Positions 1 to 9,377 are shown, counted from the stretch's first letter. The stretch is 64,000 nucleotides of DNA from an uncultured Polaribacter sp. (GCA_943787375.1 CALSME010000001.1:134001-198000), one strand, 5' to 3'. Numbers and translations are program-made. Notes: a model not told the origin generated them from the sequence alone.

Positions 1-2
1 TC

Positions 3-38
3 GATATGATTATTCAATCCGTAGAAGTACCAAGATAA
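3..38 (+). CDS. C-terminal end of a MoxR-type AAA ATPase (partial)
   Basis: An open frame enters from the left edge and ends in TAA, encoding DMIIQSVEVPR. Flavobacterial MoxR ATPases commonly end in a similar I-x-S-(I/V)-E-V-P tail and usually sit directly upstream of a DUF58 gene, as here with a 1-base gap. Only eleven residues are visible, so the call rests mainly on context. Confidence 0.5.
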   Translation, partial: DMIIQSVEVPR

Positions 39-39
39 T

Positions 40-1371
40 TTGAAGTTTTATAAAGCACTCTATATTCACAGTCGTTTTTTCGCTTATATAAGCGGAGTTG
101 CTGCGCTATTTTTAATTTCGTATTGGTTTCAAGTTTTTTACAATCTTGCTTGGGTAGCTACACTCATTTTAGTTGTTTTTGGATTGTTTGATTTGTTTTT
201 GCTTTTCAAGACAAAAAAAGGAATTCTTTCCAGGCGAACCCTACCGGACAAGTTTTCCAATTCCGATGAAAATCAAGTTGCTGTTTTTTTGGAAAATAAC
301 TATGCGATGCCTGTATTTTTATCTGTGGTAGATGAATTGCCCATACAATTTCAAAAAAGAGATTTTGAATATACAACTACTCTCAAAGCTTCCGAAAGTG
401 AAACGTTTCAGTATGCCATAATTCCTTATGAAAGAGGGGAGTATTTTTTTGGGAATATCAATGTCTATGCTTCTACTTCCTTGAAAATATTTGCAAAAAA
501 GTATCAATTTGATAACGAGAAAAAAGTAGCCGTGTATCCTTCTTACATTCAAATGAAAAAATACGAATTCTTAGCCATGAGCAATCGTTTGACTGAATTT
601 GGGTTGAAAAAAATACGAAGAATTGGACACACCATGGAATTTGAAAAAATTAAAAACTATGTTGCCGGAGATGATGTTCGAACGATTAATTGGAAAGCAA
701 CTGCGAAGCGAGGCGCTTTAATGATCAATCAATATCAAGATGAAAAATCACAGCCCATCTATTCTATTATAGATACCAGTAGGGCGATGAAAATGCCTTT
801 TGAAAAATTGAAATTATTAGATTATGCCATCAATGCAACCTTGGCATTTTCTAATATTGCGTTGTTGAAAAACGACAAAGTGGGCATGATGACCTTTGCA
901 GAGAAGGTTGATAATGTAGTTACAGCGAGCAATAAAAAAACAAACCTATCGATTTTAAATGAAGTTTTATACAATGTAAATACGGAGTTTAATGATGCCG
1001 ATTTTGGATTCTTAAATGGCATGATAAAACGAAAGATAAACCAGCGAAGTTTACTTATTTTATATACCAACTTCGAACATATTTCTGCTTTAAAAAGACA
1101 ATTGCCTTACTTAAAGTCGATTGCAAAAAAGCACTTATTGGTTACAGTATTTTTTGAAAATACAGCATTGGATGCAATGATTAAAGAAACTGCAAAAGAT
1201 GTTCAGGCAATTTATCACAAAACCATTGCAGAAAAGTTTTCTTATGAAAAACGCTTGATTGTAAAAGAATTGGAGAAGTCGGGAGTACATTCCATTTTAA
1301 CAAAACCAAGTCTGTTGTCTGTAAATGTGATTAATAAGTATTTAGAATTCAAATCGAAAGGGCTCATTTAA
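40..1371 (+). CDS. DUF58 domain protein
   Basis: A 443-residue protein with two hydrophobic segments in the first 60 residues and a cytosolic remainder. The DUF58 signature GDDVRTINWKATAKRG lies near residues 210-225. The C-terminal half resembles a von Willebrand A-like fold, with D-T-S in YSIIDTSRAMKM. The family is normally encoded with MoxR ATPases and VWA/BatA-type membrane proteins in operons linked to envelope stress or complex assembly; its biochemical role is not established. The start is TTG, one base after the upstream stop, and the next ATG in frame would remove most of the membrane region, so TTG with translational coupling is the best start. A strong hairpin follows the stop. 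Confidence 0.85.
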   Translation: MKFYKALYIHSRFFAYISGVAALFLISYWFQVFYNLAWVATLILVVFGLFDLFLLFKTKKGILSRRTLPDKFSNSDENQVAVFLENNYAMPVFLSVVDELPIQFQKRDFEYTTTLKASESETFQYAIIPYERGEYFFGNINVYASTSLKIFAKKYQFDNEKKVAVYPSYIQMKKYEFLAMSNRLTEFGLKKIRRIGHTMEFEKIKNYVAGDDVRTINWKATAKRGALMINQYQDEKSQPIYSIIDTSRAMKMPFEKLKLLDYAINATLAFSNIALLKNDKVGMMTFAEKVDNVVTASNKKTNLSILNEVLYNVNTEFNDADFGFLNGMIKRKINQRSLLILYTNFEHISALKRQLPYLKSIAKKHLLVTVFFENTALDAMIKETAKDVQAIYHKTIAEKFSYEKRLIVKELEKSGVHSILTKPSLLSVNVINKYLEFKSKGLI

Positions 1372-1377
1372 AACAAA

Positions 1378-1403
1378 AAAAGAGAAGCAGATGCTTCTCT
1401 TTT
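1378..1403. terminator. Bidirectional terminator between convergent genes
   Basis: A 12-bp perfect inverted repeat (AAAAGAGAAGCA / TGCTTCTCTTTT) with a 2-base spacer. It has A-runs on one side and T-runs on the other, so it can terminate both the DUF58 gene and the minus-strand OmpH-like gene. Confidence 0.8.
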
Positions 1404-1424
1404 AAAAAGTTACTCGTTTTATAA

Positions 1425-1949
1425 TTATTCTTCTGTTGTTGCTTTTGGCGTTTCAATATTCAACTTCACCATTACCAATTCCGTAATATCAAAGGCACTA
1501 TCAACATATGCAAACTCATTTCCCTGAAGGGTTAAAATTTGTGTATAGTTGTTTTCTTTGGCGACTGTTCTAATTGCTTCACCCAACTTTTTGTACAAAG
1601 GCTTCATTAACTCATTTTCTTTTTGCCGCATTAATTGTGTTCCTGCTTCCTTTGCCTTATTCATTTCAGCTTCATATTTCTGAATCTCAATTAATTTTAA
1701 AGTTTTTGTATCCTGAGAAATACTATCAGCAATATCTCTAAATTCGTTCAAACTATTCTGATAGGCTGTTACTTTTAGGGCAAAAACCGAATCCAATCTT
1801 TCTGCATATCCTTTGGTTAGCTTGACAACGATTTTACCTTCGGGCATTACACTCAGTAAGTAATCACTGTTTACGGTTCCTACTTTAGATTGTGCAAGCG
1901 CAATACTACTTATTAAGATAGCAATTAAGATACTAATTTTTGATTTCAT
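1425..1949 (-). CDS. OmpH/Skp-family periplasmic chaperone
   Basis: A 174-residue protein with an N-terminal signal peptide (MKSKISILIAILISSIALAQ, cleavage after LAQ) followed by K-V-G-T-V-N-S-D-Y-L-L, the usual opening of OmpH/Skp proteins. A long charged helical stretch (about residues 40-130) matches the coiled-coil tentacles of Skp. Such proteins hold unfolded outer-membrane proteins in the periplasm. Last gene of a minus-strand series after miaA. Family assignment is good; specific clients are unknown. Confidence 0.8.
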   Translation of the reverse strand: MKSKISILIAILISSIALAQSKVGTVNSDYLLSVMPEGKIVVKLTKGYAERLDSVFALKVTAYQNSLNEFRDIADSISQDTKTLKLIEIQKYEAEMNKAKEAGTQLMRQKENELMKPLYKKLGEAIRTVAKENNYTQILTLQGNEFAYVDSAFDITELVMVKLNIETPKATTEE

Positions 1950-2000
1950 GTTCTTTATTTTTGTTCGGCAAAGATATAAAAGGGATTGACTTAGAAAAAA

Positions 2001-2930
2001 TTACTGCTCTTTAAAAGTGTTCATTTTTTCTGAAATATCAGTAATGATTTTATCTATGCCTGATTGAGAGTCAAACCAGAGGGTTTCTTTGTCTCTTTTG
2101 AACCAGGTTAATTGTCTTTTAGCAAAACGACGTGTATTTTTTTTAATTTCTGATACCGCAAATTCTCGGGTAAATTCTCCTTCAAAAAAAGAAAACAATT
2201 CTCGATAGCCTACTGTTTGCAATGCATTGAGTTCTTTGTGCGCATGTAGGGTTTTTGCTTCTTCCAATAAACCATTTTCTAACATACGGTCTACACGCAA
2301 GTTGATGCGATCATATATAAAGGGTCTTTCTGCATCCAATCCAATTTTAATGGAAGTAAAATTTCTTGGTGCTTTGGGTTTGTTCTTAAAGGTAGAGTAG
2401 GGCAGTCCACTGCCTATACATACTTCAAGGGCTCTAATGACGCGTTTCGGGTTGTCTATCGCAATATCTTCATAGGTTTCTATGTCCAACTTTTTTAATC
2501 GATTTTGAAGTGATTCCAAGCCTTTGGATTCCAATTCTAAATTCAAATTTTCCCGAACGGAAGGTGCTACTTTTGGAAATGCATCCAAACCAGTTAATAC
2601 AGCATCTACATACAAGCCACTTCCACCCACCATAATTTGCACCGAATTATCTTGAAATAATACTGCCAGTTTTTTAAGGGCATCTCTTTCAAATTGCCCT
2701 ACATTATAATCGTCAAAAATACTTTTATTTTGAATGAAATGATGCTTTGCTGCGGCCAGTTCAGTTTTTTCTGGCACCGCAGTACCAATTTTCATTTCTT
2801 TAAAAAATTGACGAGAATCACAGGAGATAATATCGCATTTAAAATATTTTGCGAGTACAATACTCAGTGCAGTTTTTCCAATGGCTGTTGGACCAACAAT
2901 GGTGATTAAAAATTTTTGTGTGTCTTTCAT
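2001..2930 (-). CDS. miaA: tRNA dimethylallyltransferase MiaA
   Basis: Transfers a dimethylallyl group from DMAPP to N6 of A37 in tRNAs reading UNN codons. The P-loop GPTAIGKT sits at residues 13-20, followed by D-I-I-S-C-D-S-R-Q-F-F, the MiaA substrate loop. VGGSGLYVDAVL and the C-terminal TRRFAKRQLTWFKRD motif are also typical. The chosen ATG (2928-2930) overlaps the TGA of the upstream channel gene (ATGA), suggesting coupling; a longer frame exists but adds ten atypical residues. About 309 residues, normal for the family. Confidence 0.95.
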   Translation of the reverse strand: MKDTQKFLITIVGPTAIGKTALSIVLAKYFKCDIISCDSRQFFKEMKIGTAVPEKTELAAAKHHFIQNKSIFDDYNVGQFERDALKKLAVLFQDNSVQIMVGGSGLYVDAVLTGLDAFPKVAPSVRENLNLELESKGLESLQNRLKKLDIETYEDIAIDNPKRVIRALEVCIGSGLPYSTFKNKPKAPRNFTSIKIGLDAERPFIYDRINLRVDRMLENGLLEEAKTLHAHKELNALQTVGYRELFSFFEGEFTREFAVSEIKKNTRRFAKRQLTWFKRDKETLWFDSQSGIDKIITDISEKMNTFKEQ

Positions 2931-3754
2931 TCGTTTAAAATACTTCCGCAGTGATCGCAAAATTTTGCTTTGTCTTTATGAGTATCTTTCAAACAATTGG
3001 GACAGGACTGTGTATTGCTGTCGATTTTGTTTGTGTTTTTAGAAATTTCAGAACTTACAATCCCGGTGGGAATAGCGATAATTCCGTATCCTAAAATCAT
3101 AATGATACTTGCGATGAATTGCCCAAGGGGTGTTTGCGGAGCAATGTCTCCAAAACCAACAGTTGTAAGGGTTACTATTGCCCAATAGACACTTCTTGGG
3201 ATGCTCGTGAATCCGTTTTCTTCTCCTTCAATCATGTACATAATGGTTCCCAAAATAATACAAACGATGACTACGAAAAATAAAAAAACTGCAATTTTGG
3301 CTCTGCTAGATCTTAGGGCAACCAACAAGGTATTGGAAGCGCCTACATAGCGTGTAAGTTTTAAGATCCTAAAAACTCTTAATAGCCGCAATGCTCTTAA
3401 TGCGGCCAAGTGATGCGAACCTACAAAAATAAAAGAGAGGTATTTTGGGATGGTCGAGAGCAAATCTATAATGCCATAAAAGCTGAAAATATATTTGAAA
3501 GGTTTTTTTATTGAAATCAAGCGCAAGATATATTCCAATGAAAAAAGCAATGTAATTATCCACTCAGAAATGTCTAGAAAGCTGTGGTATTTAGCATCGA
3601 AACTTTCAATACTCTCCAGCATTACGAGTAGGATACTTGCAATAATAGCAATTAAAAGAATGACATCGAAGAGTTTTCCTTCTTTGGTATCTGCTTCATA
3701 AATAATTTCATGAAGACGCTGTTTCCAAGTTGTTTTTTTTATTGTTGCTTTCAA
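2927..3754 (-). CDS. Voltage-gated K+ channel-type ion transporter with C-terminal zinc ribbon
   Basis: 275 residues with six predicted membrane segments. An arginine-rich S4-like helix (LRALRLLRVFRILKLTR, about residues 119-136) precedes the pore helix, and TVGFGD near residue 198 is the K+ selectivity filter. After S6 the chain ends in a CxxC...CxxC module (C-P-N-C ... C-D-H-C-G, about residues 251-270), a predicted zinc ribbon in the cytoplasm. Channel identity is firm; gating and the role of the ribbon are not known. It overlaps miaA by 4 bases. Confidence 0.9.
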   Translation of the reverse strand: MKATIKKTTWKQRLHEIIYEADTKEGKLFDVILLIAIIASILLVMLESIESFDAKYHSFLDISEWIITLLFSLEYILRLISIKKPFKYIFSFYGIIDLLSTIPKYLSFIFVGSHHLAALRALRLLRVFRILKLTRYVGASNTLLVALRSSRAKIAVFLFFVVIVCIILGTIMYMIEGEENGFTSIPRSVYWAIVTLTTVGFGDIAPQTPLGQFIASIIMILGYGIIAIPTGIVSSEISKNTNKIDSNTQSCPNCLKDTHKDKAKFCDHCGSILNE

Positions 3755-3822
3755 GTGTTCTATTTGTGTGTTTGAAGTAACGAAGTTATGCTATTTTTAT
3801 CAAAATTTATTTTGAAAGAAGA

Positions 3823-4908
3823 TTATGGTGATAAGCGTATTATTTTTTGAACATTGTTTTTTTTGAGGTAGTTTTTTATAATTGTTTTAGAAATTTCTTT
3901 ATTTTCAAAAGGCGTTAGCACTTTTTTTAAGATGTCAATTTTATTTTCCTGGTAGGCTAGGTTGGTATACCCGTATCCAAAAACAGTATTTCCTTCCACT
4001 AAAATAATGGCGTTTTCTCCCAGCTCACGCCCTTTTTCAATAATTAAAAAATCGTTATTATTAAAATGGTCGTTGATGATCTTTATATTTTTTTTGAAGT
4101 TGAATTTTGGGACCAATGTCGCCAACTCTGTCTGGTATCTTAATTTTGTAAATAAGTCATTCCCAGTTTTTTCAAAGGTAATAGAGGCGGTTCTATCTTG
4201 AATTTTTATCGCTCTTTTGGTTTCTTTTGTAAATAACTGATTTACCGCTGATTTTATGTTTTTTCCTTTTCCAATATAGATGATTGTTCCCCCTTTATTG
4301 TGCACATAAAAAAGCCCTTGTGCAGTGGGTAAACTCTGTAAAATGAATTGAAACTTTTCTTTTTCTGTTCTTTTATCAAAATACTTGATGGTATTTTGTA
4401 GGATGTCCTTATGCACATCTTTCTGAAGTAATAGCTTGAACAACTGTACCGTGGCCAAAGCATCTCCATTTGCTCTGTGTCTATCTGTAATAGGAATCCC
4501 GAGCGATTTAACCAATTTTCCAAGGCTGTAGGAGGGTTCGTCTAAAATAAGCTTTTTGCTTAATTCAACCGTACATAAGGTGTTTCTGTCAAACTCAAAC
4601 CCCAATCGAGAAAATTCAGTACGTAAAATGCGATAATCAAAAGACGTATTATGAGCCACCAATATACAGTCCTTGGTAATTTCTACAATTCGTTTTGCAA
4701 CCTCATAAAACTTGGGCGCGTTTCGCAACATTTTACTATTTATACCTGTTAGCTTTACAACAAATTCTTGAATTTCTTTTTCAGGATTTACCAAACTTAT
4801 AAATTGGTCTACAGTATTTAGACCATCAAATTTATAAATGGCGATTTCTGTAATGCCTTCTTCATTAAATTTTCCTCCGGTAGTTTCAATATCTAAAATT
4901 GCGTACAA
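3823..4908 (-). CDS. DnaQ-like 3'-5' exonuclease fused to GIY-YIG endonuclease domain
   Basis: 361 residues. Residues 1-170 form a DEDDh exonuclease: ILDIETTGG (ExoI, residues 4-12), HNTSFDYR (ExoII) and HRANGDAL (ExoIII) are all present. A GIY-YIG nuclease follows, with GLFYV and IIYIGKGKN at about residues 198-218, as in UvrC N-termini and Cho. The architecture is known in Actinobacteria and Bacteroidota, usually annotated as DNA polymerase III epsilon-like. A role in DNA repair is likely, but substrates are untested. It sits 24 bases after the YggS-type gene in an apparent operon. Confidence 0.88.
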   Translation of the reverse strand: MYAILDIETTGGKFNEEGITEIAIYKFDGLNTVDQFISLVNPEKEIQEFVVKLTGINSKMLRNAPKFYEVAKRIVEITKDCILVAHNTSFDYRILRTEFSRLGFEFDRNTLCTVELSKKLILDEPSYSLGKLVKSLGIPITDRHRANGDALATVQLFKLLLQKDVHKDILQNTIKYFDKRTEKEKFQFILQSLPTAQGLFYVHNKGGTIIYIGKGKNIKSAVNQLFTKETKRAIKIQDRTASITFEKTGNDLFTKLRYQTELATLVPKFNFKKNIKIINDHFNNNDFLIIEKGRELGENAIILVEGNTVFGYGYTNLAYQENKIDILKKVLTPFENKEISKTIIKNYLKKNNVQKIIRLSP

Positions 4909-4932
4909 ATTTCTTTTTCTTTAATGATAAAT

Positions 4933-5604
4933 TTAAGCAATGTAATTGCGACTACCAAATATGGCACTCCCTACACGTATCATATTGCTTCCGTTTTTAA
5001 TTGCCAACGGGTAATCTCCACTCATTCCCATAGAGAGTATTTTTAATGCGCAATTGGCACGCACTGTTTTTACTTTTTGAATGTCAAAGAATTGCTTTAA
5101 AGCGTCAAATTCTGCTTCTAATTGTTGTTGATCGTCTGTAAATGTGGCCATCCCCATAAATCCAACAATGGAAATATTTTCTAGCGTTGCCAATTCTTCT
5201 GAAGTAATAATTTCTTCAATTGCATCAAAAGACAATCCAAATTTAGAATCTTCTTTGGCTATTTTTGCTTGTAACAAACAGTGAATTACACGATTGTGTT
5301 TTTTTGCTTGTTTGTCAATCTCTTTTAAGGTTTTAAAGGAATCTACGCCATGAATTAAATCGACAAAATGGGCCATGTATTTCACCTTATTACGCTGTAA
5401 ATGACCAATCATATGCCATTCAATGTCTTTGGGTAAGGCTTCAAACTTTTCTGCCATTTCTTGAATTTTATTCTCTCCAAAAATGCGTTGCCCTGCATCA
5501 TAGGCTTCCTGTAAGTCTGCAATGGGTTTTGTTTTTGAAACAGCTACTATGGCTACTTCTTCTGAGATGGATGCTTTTATCTTCTGTAAATTGTCTTTAA
5601 TCAT
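4933..5604 (-). CDS. YggS/PLPBP-family pyridoxal-phosphate homeostasis protein
   Basis: 223 residues forming a single alanine-racemase-like barrel. The PLP lysine is in IVAVSKTKP near residue 23, and FGENKIQEM, WHMIGHLQRNK and GMSGDYPLAI are family hallmarks. Family members bind PLP without known catalysis and buffer it in the cytoplasm. The gene follows serA by 13 bases, downstream of the PLP enzyme SerC, a sensible setting for a PLP-handling protein. Confidence 0.93.
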   Translation of the reverse strand: MIKDNLQKIKASISEEVAIVAVSKTKPIADLQEAYDAGQRIFGENKIQEMAEKFEALPKDIEWHMIGHLQRNKVKYMAHFVDLIHGVDSFKTLKEIDKQAKKHNRVIHCLLQAKIAKEDSKFGLSFDAIEEIITSEELATLENISIVGFMGMATFTDDQQQLEAEFDALKQFFDIQKVKTVRANCALKILSMGMSGDYPLAIKNGSNMIRVGSAIFGSRNYIA

Positions 5605-5617
5605 TTTCTTTTGTTGC

Positions 5618-6568
5618 TTAACGCAATAGTGCTATAATCTGACTCGCCAACTCCGTACCAATTCGATCTTGCGCTTCTTTGGTCGCTGCGCCAGTATGTG
5701 GAGTTAAAGAAAGTTCTGGATTCATTAATAGTTGCATTTCTGGAGTCGGTTCTTTTTCAAAAACATCCAATCCAGCAAACAGTACTTTTCCATCTTCAAT
5801 GGCATTAACTAGGGCAACTTCATTGAGTACACCACCTCTAGCAGTATTTATGATTCCAACACCGGGCTTCATTTGTTGGATTTCTTTTTCGTCAATTAAA
5901 TACTTTTCTGTGCTTGGTGTATGAATTGATATAAAGTCGGCTTCTTTGAATACTTCCTCTTTTGAGACTGTATCGATATTGAAATTCACTTTCTGTCCAT
6001 TGAAAAAGTCCAATGTAATGGTCGCTTTTTCAATAAAAATATCGGTAGCAATTACGTTCATACCAATTCCTAAAGCTATTTTTGCTGTTTCTTGACCAAT
6101 ACGTCCAAAACCAATTAGTCCAAGTGTTTTTCCTCGCAACTCTATGCCTTCTGCATACATTTTTTTCAAATCATTGAAACGAGTATCTCCTTCTAAAGGC
6201 ATTTCTCTGTTTGCTTGGTGAAGAAAACGCGCCAATCCAAACAAGTGTGCAAACACCAATTCTGCCACAGCACTTGAAGAGGCAGCTGGGGTGTTGATTA
6301 CATGAATCCCTTGATCTTCTGCATACTGCACATCGATATTGTCCATGCCTACACCACCGCGTCCAATTAATTTAATACCTGGACAGGCTTCCAATAATTC
6401 TTGACGAATTTCGGTTGCACTTCTTACCAAAACAGCATCAATACCGTTTTCATTGATGTAGCTTTCTAATTGATTTTGTGCCACTTTTATGTTAAGTACT
6501 TCAAAGCCTGCAGCTTCTAAAGCGTCAATTCCATTTTGTGAAATTCCGTCGTTTGCTAATATTTTCAT
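5618..6568 (-). CDS. serA: D-3-phosphoglycerate dehydrogenase
   Basis: First step of serine synthesis, oxidising 3-phosphoglycerate to 3-phosphohydroxypyruvate with NAD+. The Rossmann motif LGLIGFGRIGQ lies near residue 150; INTARGG and LTPHTGAAT carry the 2-hydroxyacid dehydrogenase catalytic region (His in TPHTG). At 316 residues it is a short form without the C-terminal ACT domain that mediates serine feedback in longer SerA proteins. It directly follows serC. Confidence 0.93.
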   Translation of the reverse strand: MKILANDGISQNGIDALEAAGFEVLNIKVAQNQLESYINENGIDAVLVRSATEIRQELLEACPGIKLIGRGGVGMDNIDVQYAEDQGIHVINTPAASSSAVAELVFAHLFGLARFLHQANREMPLEGDTRFNDLKKMYAEGIELRGKTLGLIGFGRIGQETAKIALGIGMNVIATDIFIEKATITLDFFNGQKVNFNIDTVSKEEVFKEADFISIHTPSTEKYLIDEKEIQQMKPGVGIINTARGGVLNEVALVNAIEDGKVLFAGLDVFEKEPTPEMQLLMNPELSLTPHTGAATKEAQDRIGTELASQIIALLR

Positions 6569-6638
6569 GCTAAAATTCTTTCTAAGGTGAACATTTTAAA
6601 AGTAAATAATGGATGCATTATTTCTTTAAGTTGCTTAA

Positions 6639-7703
6639 TTATTTATTTTTTTCTAATGCTTGCATGGTGTTTACCAATACTTGTACGCTGTATAGTGGTA
6701 GCGCATTGTACATGCTTGCTCTGTAGCCACCAACACTTCGATGCCCTGTTAAACCATTGATTCCGGCTTCTTTCCAAAGGGTATCAAAGGTATCTTTTAA
6801 TGAAGGGTCTGTTAAGACAAAAGTAGCATTCATCGTACTTCGGTCTTCTTTTGCGACCACACCTTCAAACAAGGGGTTTCGGTCTATCTCTGCATACAGC
6901 AGTGCTGCTTTTTTATCATTTACTTTTTCTATAAATGGAATGCCTCCTAAATCTTTCAACCATTGCATAGTTAATGTAGCAACATACACGGCAAAAACAG
7001 ACGGTGTATTGAACATGCTGTCTTTATCAATATGCGTTTGGTAATTGAGCATTGACGGGATGTGTCTGGTTACTTTACCCAGAATTTCTTCTTTAATAAT
7101 GATCAAGGTGGCTCCGGCAGGACCCATATTTTTCTGCGCTCCCGCATAAATTAAATCGAATTTTTCGAAATCTAATTGACGTGAAAAAATATCTGAACTC
7201 ATGTCGCAAACTAAGGGTGCATTGGTGTTTGGAAATGTTTTCATTTGTGTACCTGCAACGGTATTGTTACTTGTACAGTGAAAATAGTCGATATCTTCTG
7301 GTAGAGAATATCCTTTTGGAATGTAGGAAAATCCTTTGTCTTTAGAGGAACCTACTTCAACCACTTCTCCGAAAGCCTTGGCTTCTTTAATGGCTTTGTC
7401 TGCCCAAGTACCGGTATTTAAATAGGCTGCTTTTTTCTCTAGTAAATTATAGGCAACCATTAAAAATTCTAAACTGGCACCTCCTTGTAAAAACAGGGCT
7501 TTGTAGCCTTTGTTTTCGAGGCCTAATAATTCCAATGCCAATTGTCTTCCTTTTTCCATAACGCTTACAAATGAGGCACTACGGTGCGAAATTTCAATCA
7601 ATGACAAATTATCATCATTAAAATTGAGAATCGCTTCCGATGCTTTTTGCAATACTTCTTGTGGCAGAATACAAGGTCCTGCGCTAAAATTATGTTTTTT
7701 CAT
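6639..7703 (-). CDS. serC: Phosphoserine aminotransferase
   Basis: Converts 3-phosphohydroxypyruvate and glutamate to phosphoserine. The sequence opens KHNFSAGPCILP, typical of SerC. The PLP-binding lysine is in YAGAQKNMGPAG near residue 190, and GHRSVGGYRASMYNALPL near the C-terminus is the family's substrate-binding end. 354 residues, normal length. It lies between the acyl-CoA reductase (27 bases upstream) and serA (70 bases downstream). No serB is present in the window. Confidence 0.96.
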   Translation of the reverse strand: MKKHNFSAGPCILPQEVLQKASEAILNFNDDNLSLIEISHRSASFVSVMEKGRQLALELLGLENKGYKALFLQGGASLEFLMVAYNLLEKKAAYLNTGTWADKAIKEAKAFGEVVEVGSSKDKGFSYIPKGYSLPEDIDYFHCTSNNTVAGTQMKTFPNTNAPLVCDMSSDIFSRQLDFEKFDLIYAGAQKNMGPAGATLIIIKEEILGKVTRHIPSMLNYQTHIDKDSMFNTPSVFAVYVATLTMQWLKDLGGIPFIEKVNDKKAALLYAEIDRNPLFEGVVAKEDRSTMNATFVLTDPSLKDTFDTLWKEAGINGLTGHRSVGGYRASMYNALPLYSVQVLVNTMQALEKNK

Positions 7704-7730
7704 TTTTTGAATTGTTAATGTGTCACTTTT

Positions 7731-8792
7731 TTAAATTCCAGCTAAAAAATATAAGGTATTAATTCCATCTGCATAATCCCATAATTGTGGATGCTGAGTT
7801 TCACCAAAAGCAATTTCATTTGCTATAAATCCGTTCGATACAATACATTGAATTTTATCGCTGTCGGCTTCTAATTTACTTTTTAAAGCGCTTTCATTTT
7901 CATAATATTCATAGAAAATAGTGGCAATAGGAGAGGAGTAGCTTTCATCTTCTTTAATCATCAAGAAACCATTTTCTAATAAATCAAATTCACTCATTAA
8001 ATAGACTGCCTTGTTGTAATCGTAATTGTTGGCGTATTTGGCATTGTTGATAATCTCTCTTTGGTTGTACATGCCATTAAAAAAAGCATCAAAATTATAT
8101 CCTTTTGGGACATACAATTTGGATACACTTCTACAACCCAATCCAAAGTAGTTAAAAACATCTTCAGAGAGCTTTTCCAATTCAAAATCAGATTCCTTTC
8201 CTGTTAACACAGCAACAGAATTTCTGCTTTTTCGAATGATATTGGGTTTGTTTTTAAAATAATATTCAAAATATCGTGCAGTATTATTGCTTCCAGTAGC
8301 TATTACGGCATCAAAATCAGCTAATTTATCTTCTGTAAAAGTGATTTTTTCTTTAAAATAGGGATCTATATGTTCCAAATACTTTGCCAAGAACGGTAAT
8401 AAGTGTTTGTCGTTTGAAGATTGTTTTACCAAAACAGCATGTCCAGCAACTAAGACCGTCAAAAAATCATGAAAACCGACCAAGGGGATATTCCCTGCCA
8501 TTACAATTGCTACTTTTTTGGAGGATGTTGAGGTGGATTTATATTCCTTGGTAAATGTGTGTAAATTACTATCTGTAAGTGCCATAGACCAGCTGAAGAG
8601 CGCTTCTAAAATAGCCTCTTTCGTAAACCAAGAATTGTGTTCTTGGGCTATTTTAATTTGATGTTTAAAGCCGTCAAAAAATAGCTCATTTAAAAGAACG
8701 GCTTCTTTTTTTTGGATGCCCTCTTTGGAAAACTGACTTAAAAAATCACCTAATTTTACAAAAGCATTTATTCTATTTTCAATACGATCCAT
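7731..8792 (-). CDS. Acyl-CoA reductase, LuxC-like
   Basis: 353 residues matching the LuxC/acyl-CoA reductase group of the aldehyde dehydrogenase superfamily. [33 protein letters not shown] and the candidate catalytic cysteine in [10 protein letters not shown] (about residue 221) support this. Homologues are commonly found beside the ferredoxin and serC genes in Flavobacteria, as here. The physiological substrate is not known, and no other lux genes are present. First gene of the minus-strand series, with a divergent ferredoxin promoter just upstream. Confidence 0.8.
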   Translation of the reverse strand: MDRIENRINAFVKLGDFLSQFSKEGIQKKEAVLLNELFFDGFKHQIKIAQEHNSWFTKEAILEALFSWSMALTDSNLHTFTKEYKSTSTSSKKVAIVMAGNIPLVGFHDFLTVLVAGHAVLVKQSSNDKHLLPFLAKYLEHIDPYFKEKITFTEDKLADFDAVIATGSNNTARYFEYYFKNKPNIIRKSRNSVAVLTGKESDFELEKLSEDVFNYFGLGCRSVSKLYVPKGYNFDAFFNGMYNQREIINNAKYANNYDYNKAVYLMSEFDLLENGFLMIKEDESYSSPIATIFYEYYENESALKSKLEADSDKIQCIVSNGFIANEIAFGETQHPQLWDYADGINTLYFLAGI

Positions 8793-8797
8793 TATAT

Positions 8798-8829
8798 TTT
8801 GGTTGTCTGTTTTATTGGCGTTATTTTTG
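8798..8829 (+). promoter_or_regulatory. Bacteroidota-type promoter for the ferredoxin gene
   Basis: A -33 element TTTG (8798-8801) and a -7 element TATTTTTG (8822-8829) are separated by 20 bases, close to the Bacteroidota sigma-ABfr consensus TTTG-N19-21-TAnnTTTG. Initiation would fall around 8836, before the ATG at 8866. This supports that ATG over an upstream GTG/TTG reading. Confidence 0.65.
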
Positions 8830-8865
8830 CAATTGCAAAGTTACATAAACTCAAAGAAAAAAACG

Positions 8866-9216
8866 ATGGCAATTATAATTACTGATGAATGTATTAACTG
8901 TGGAGCATGTGAGCCAGAATGCCCGAATACAGCAATTTACGAAGGAGCCGATGACTGGAAACATGCTGATGGTACAGATTTAACAGGAAACATTGTTTTG
9001 CCCAATGGAAAAGCAATGAATGCAGACGAGGCGCAGGAGCCTATTTCTGATGAGATCTATTATATTGTAGCCGACAAATGTACAGAATGTGTTGGTTTTC
9101 ATGAAGAGCCACAATGTGCTGCAGTTTGTCCGGTAGATTGTTGTGTCCCAGATGATGATCATGTGGAAACCAAAGAAGCATTGTTGGAAAAACAAAAATT
9201 TATGCATTCGAATTAA
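8866..9216 (+). CDS. 4Fe-4S dicluster ferredoxin
   Basis: A 116-residue electron carrier. The first cluster motif [12 protein letters not shown] lies at residues 9-20. The second, [21 protein letters not shown], has a CxxC-x8-CxxxC spacing rather than the short canonical one, a pattern of the YfhL/Allochromatium-type ferredoxins. An insertion between the clusters carries acidic residues. The start at 8866 is chosen because the reading frame upstream of it lies in the promoter and the protein then opens [13 protein letters not shown], as in homologues. Confidence 0.93.
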   Translation: MAIIITDECINCGACEPECPNTAIYEGADDWKHADGTDLTGNIVLPNGKAMNADEAQEPISDEIYYIVADKCTECVGFHEEPQCAAVCPVDCCVPDDDHVETKEALLEKQKFMHSN

Positions 9217-9241
9217 AACGAACTGTTTATATCATTATAAA

Positions 9242-9272
9242 AATCCTGAAGAAATTCAGGATTTTTTTTTTT
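9242..9272 (+). terminator. Rho-independent terminator of the ferredoxin gene
   Basis: AATCCTGAA / TTCAGGATT stem with a 4-base spacer (GAAA), followed by a run of T residues, 26 bases after the ferredoxin stop. Confidence 0.88.
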
Positions 9273-9300
9273 CATAATTCACTGAAACTTCTTCCAATAA

Positions 9301-9333
9301 AAAACACCCAACACATAAAGTGTTGGGTGTTTT
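9301..9333 (-). terminator. Terminator downstream of the TonB receptor gene
   Basis: A 14-bp perfect inverted repeat (AAAACACCCAACAC / GTGTTGGGTGTTTT, spacer 5 bases) located 45 bases past the end of the minus-strand TonB receptor gene. On the minus strand the hairpin ends in a T-run; it could also back up ferredoxin termination from the other side. Confidence 0.85.
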
Positions 9334-9377
9334 CATTATAAAGTACTTATTTTATTCTTACATCGTAGGATGTCTGA

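Noticed and set aside
7731..8792. Bioluminescence (lux) locus
   Set aside because: The LuxC-like reductase occurs alone; there is no luxA, luxB, luxD or luxE.
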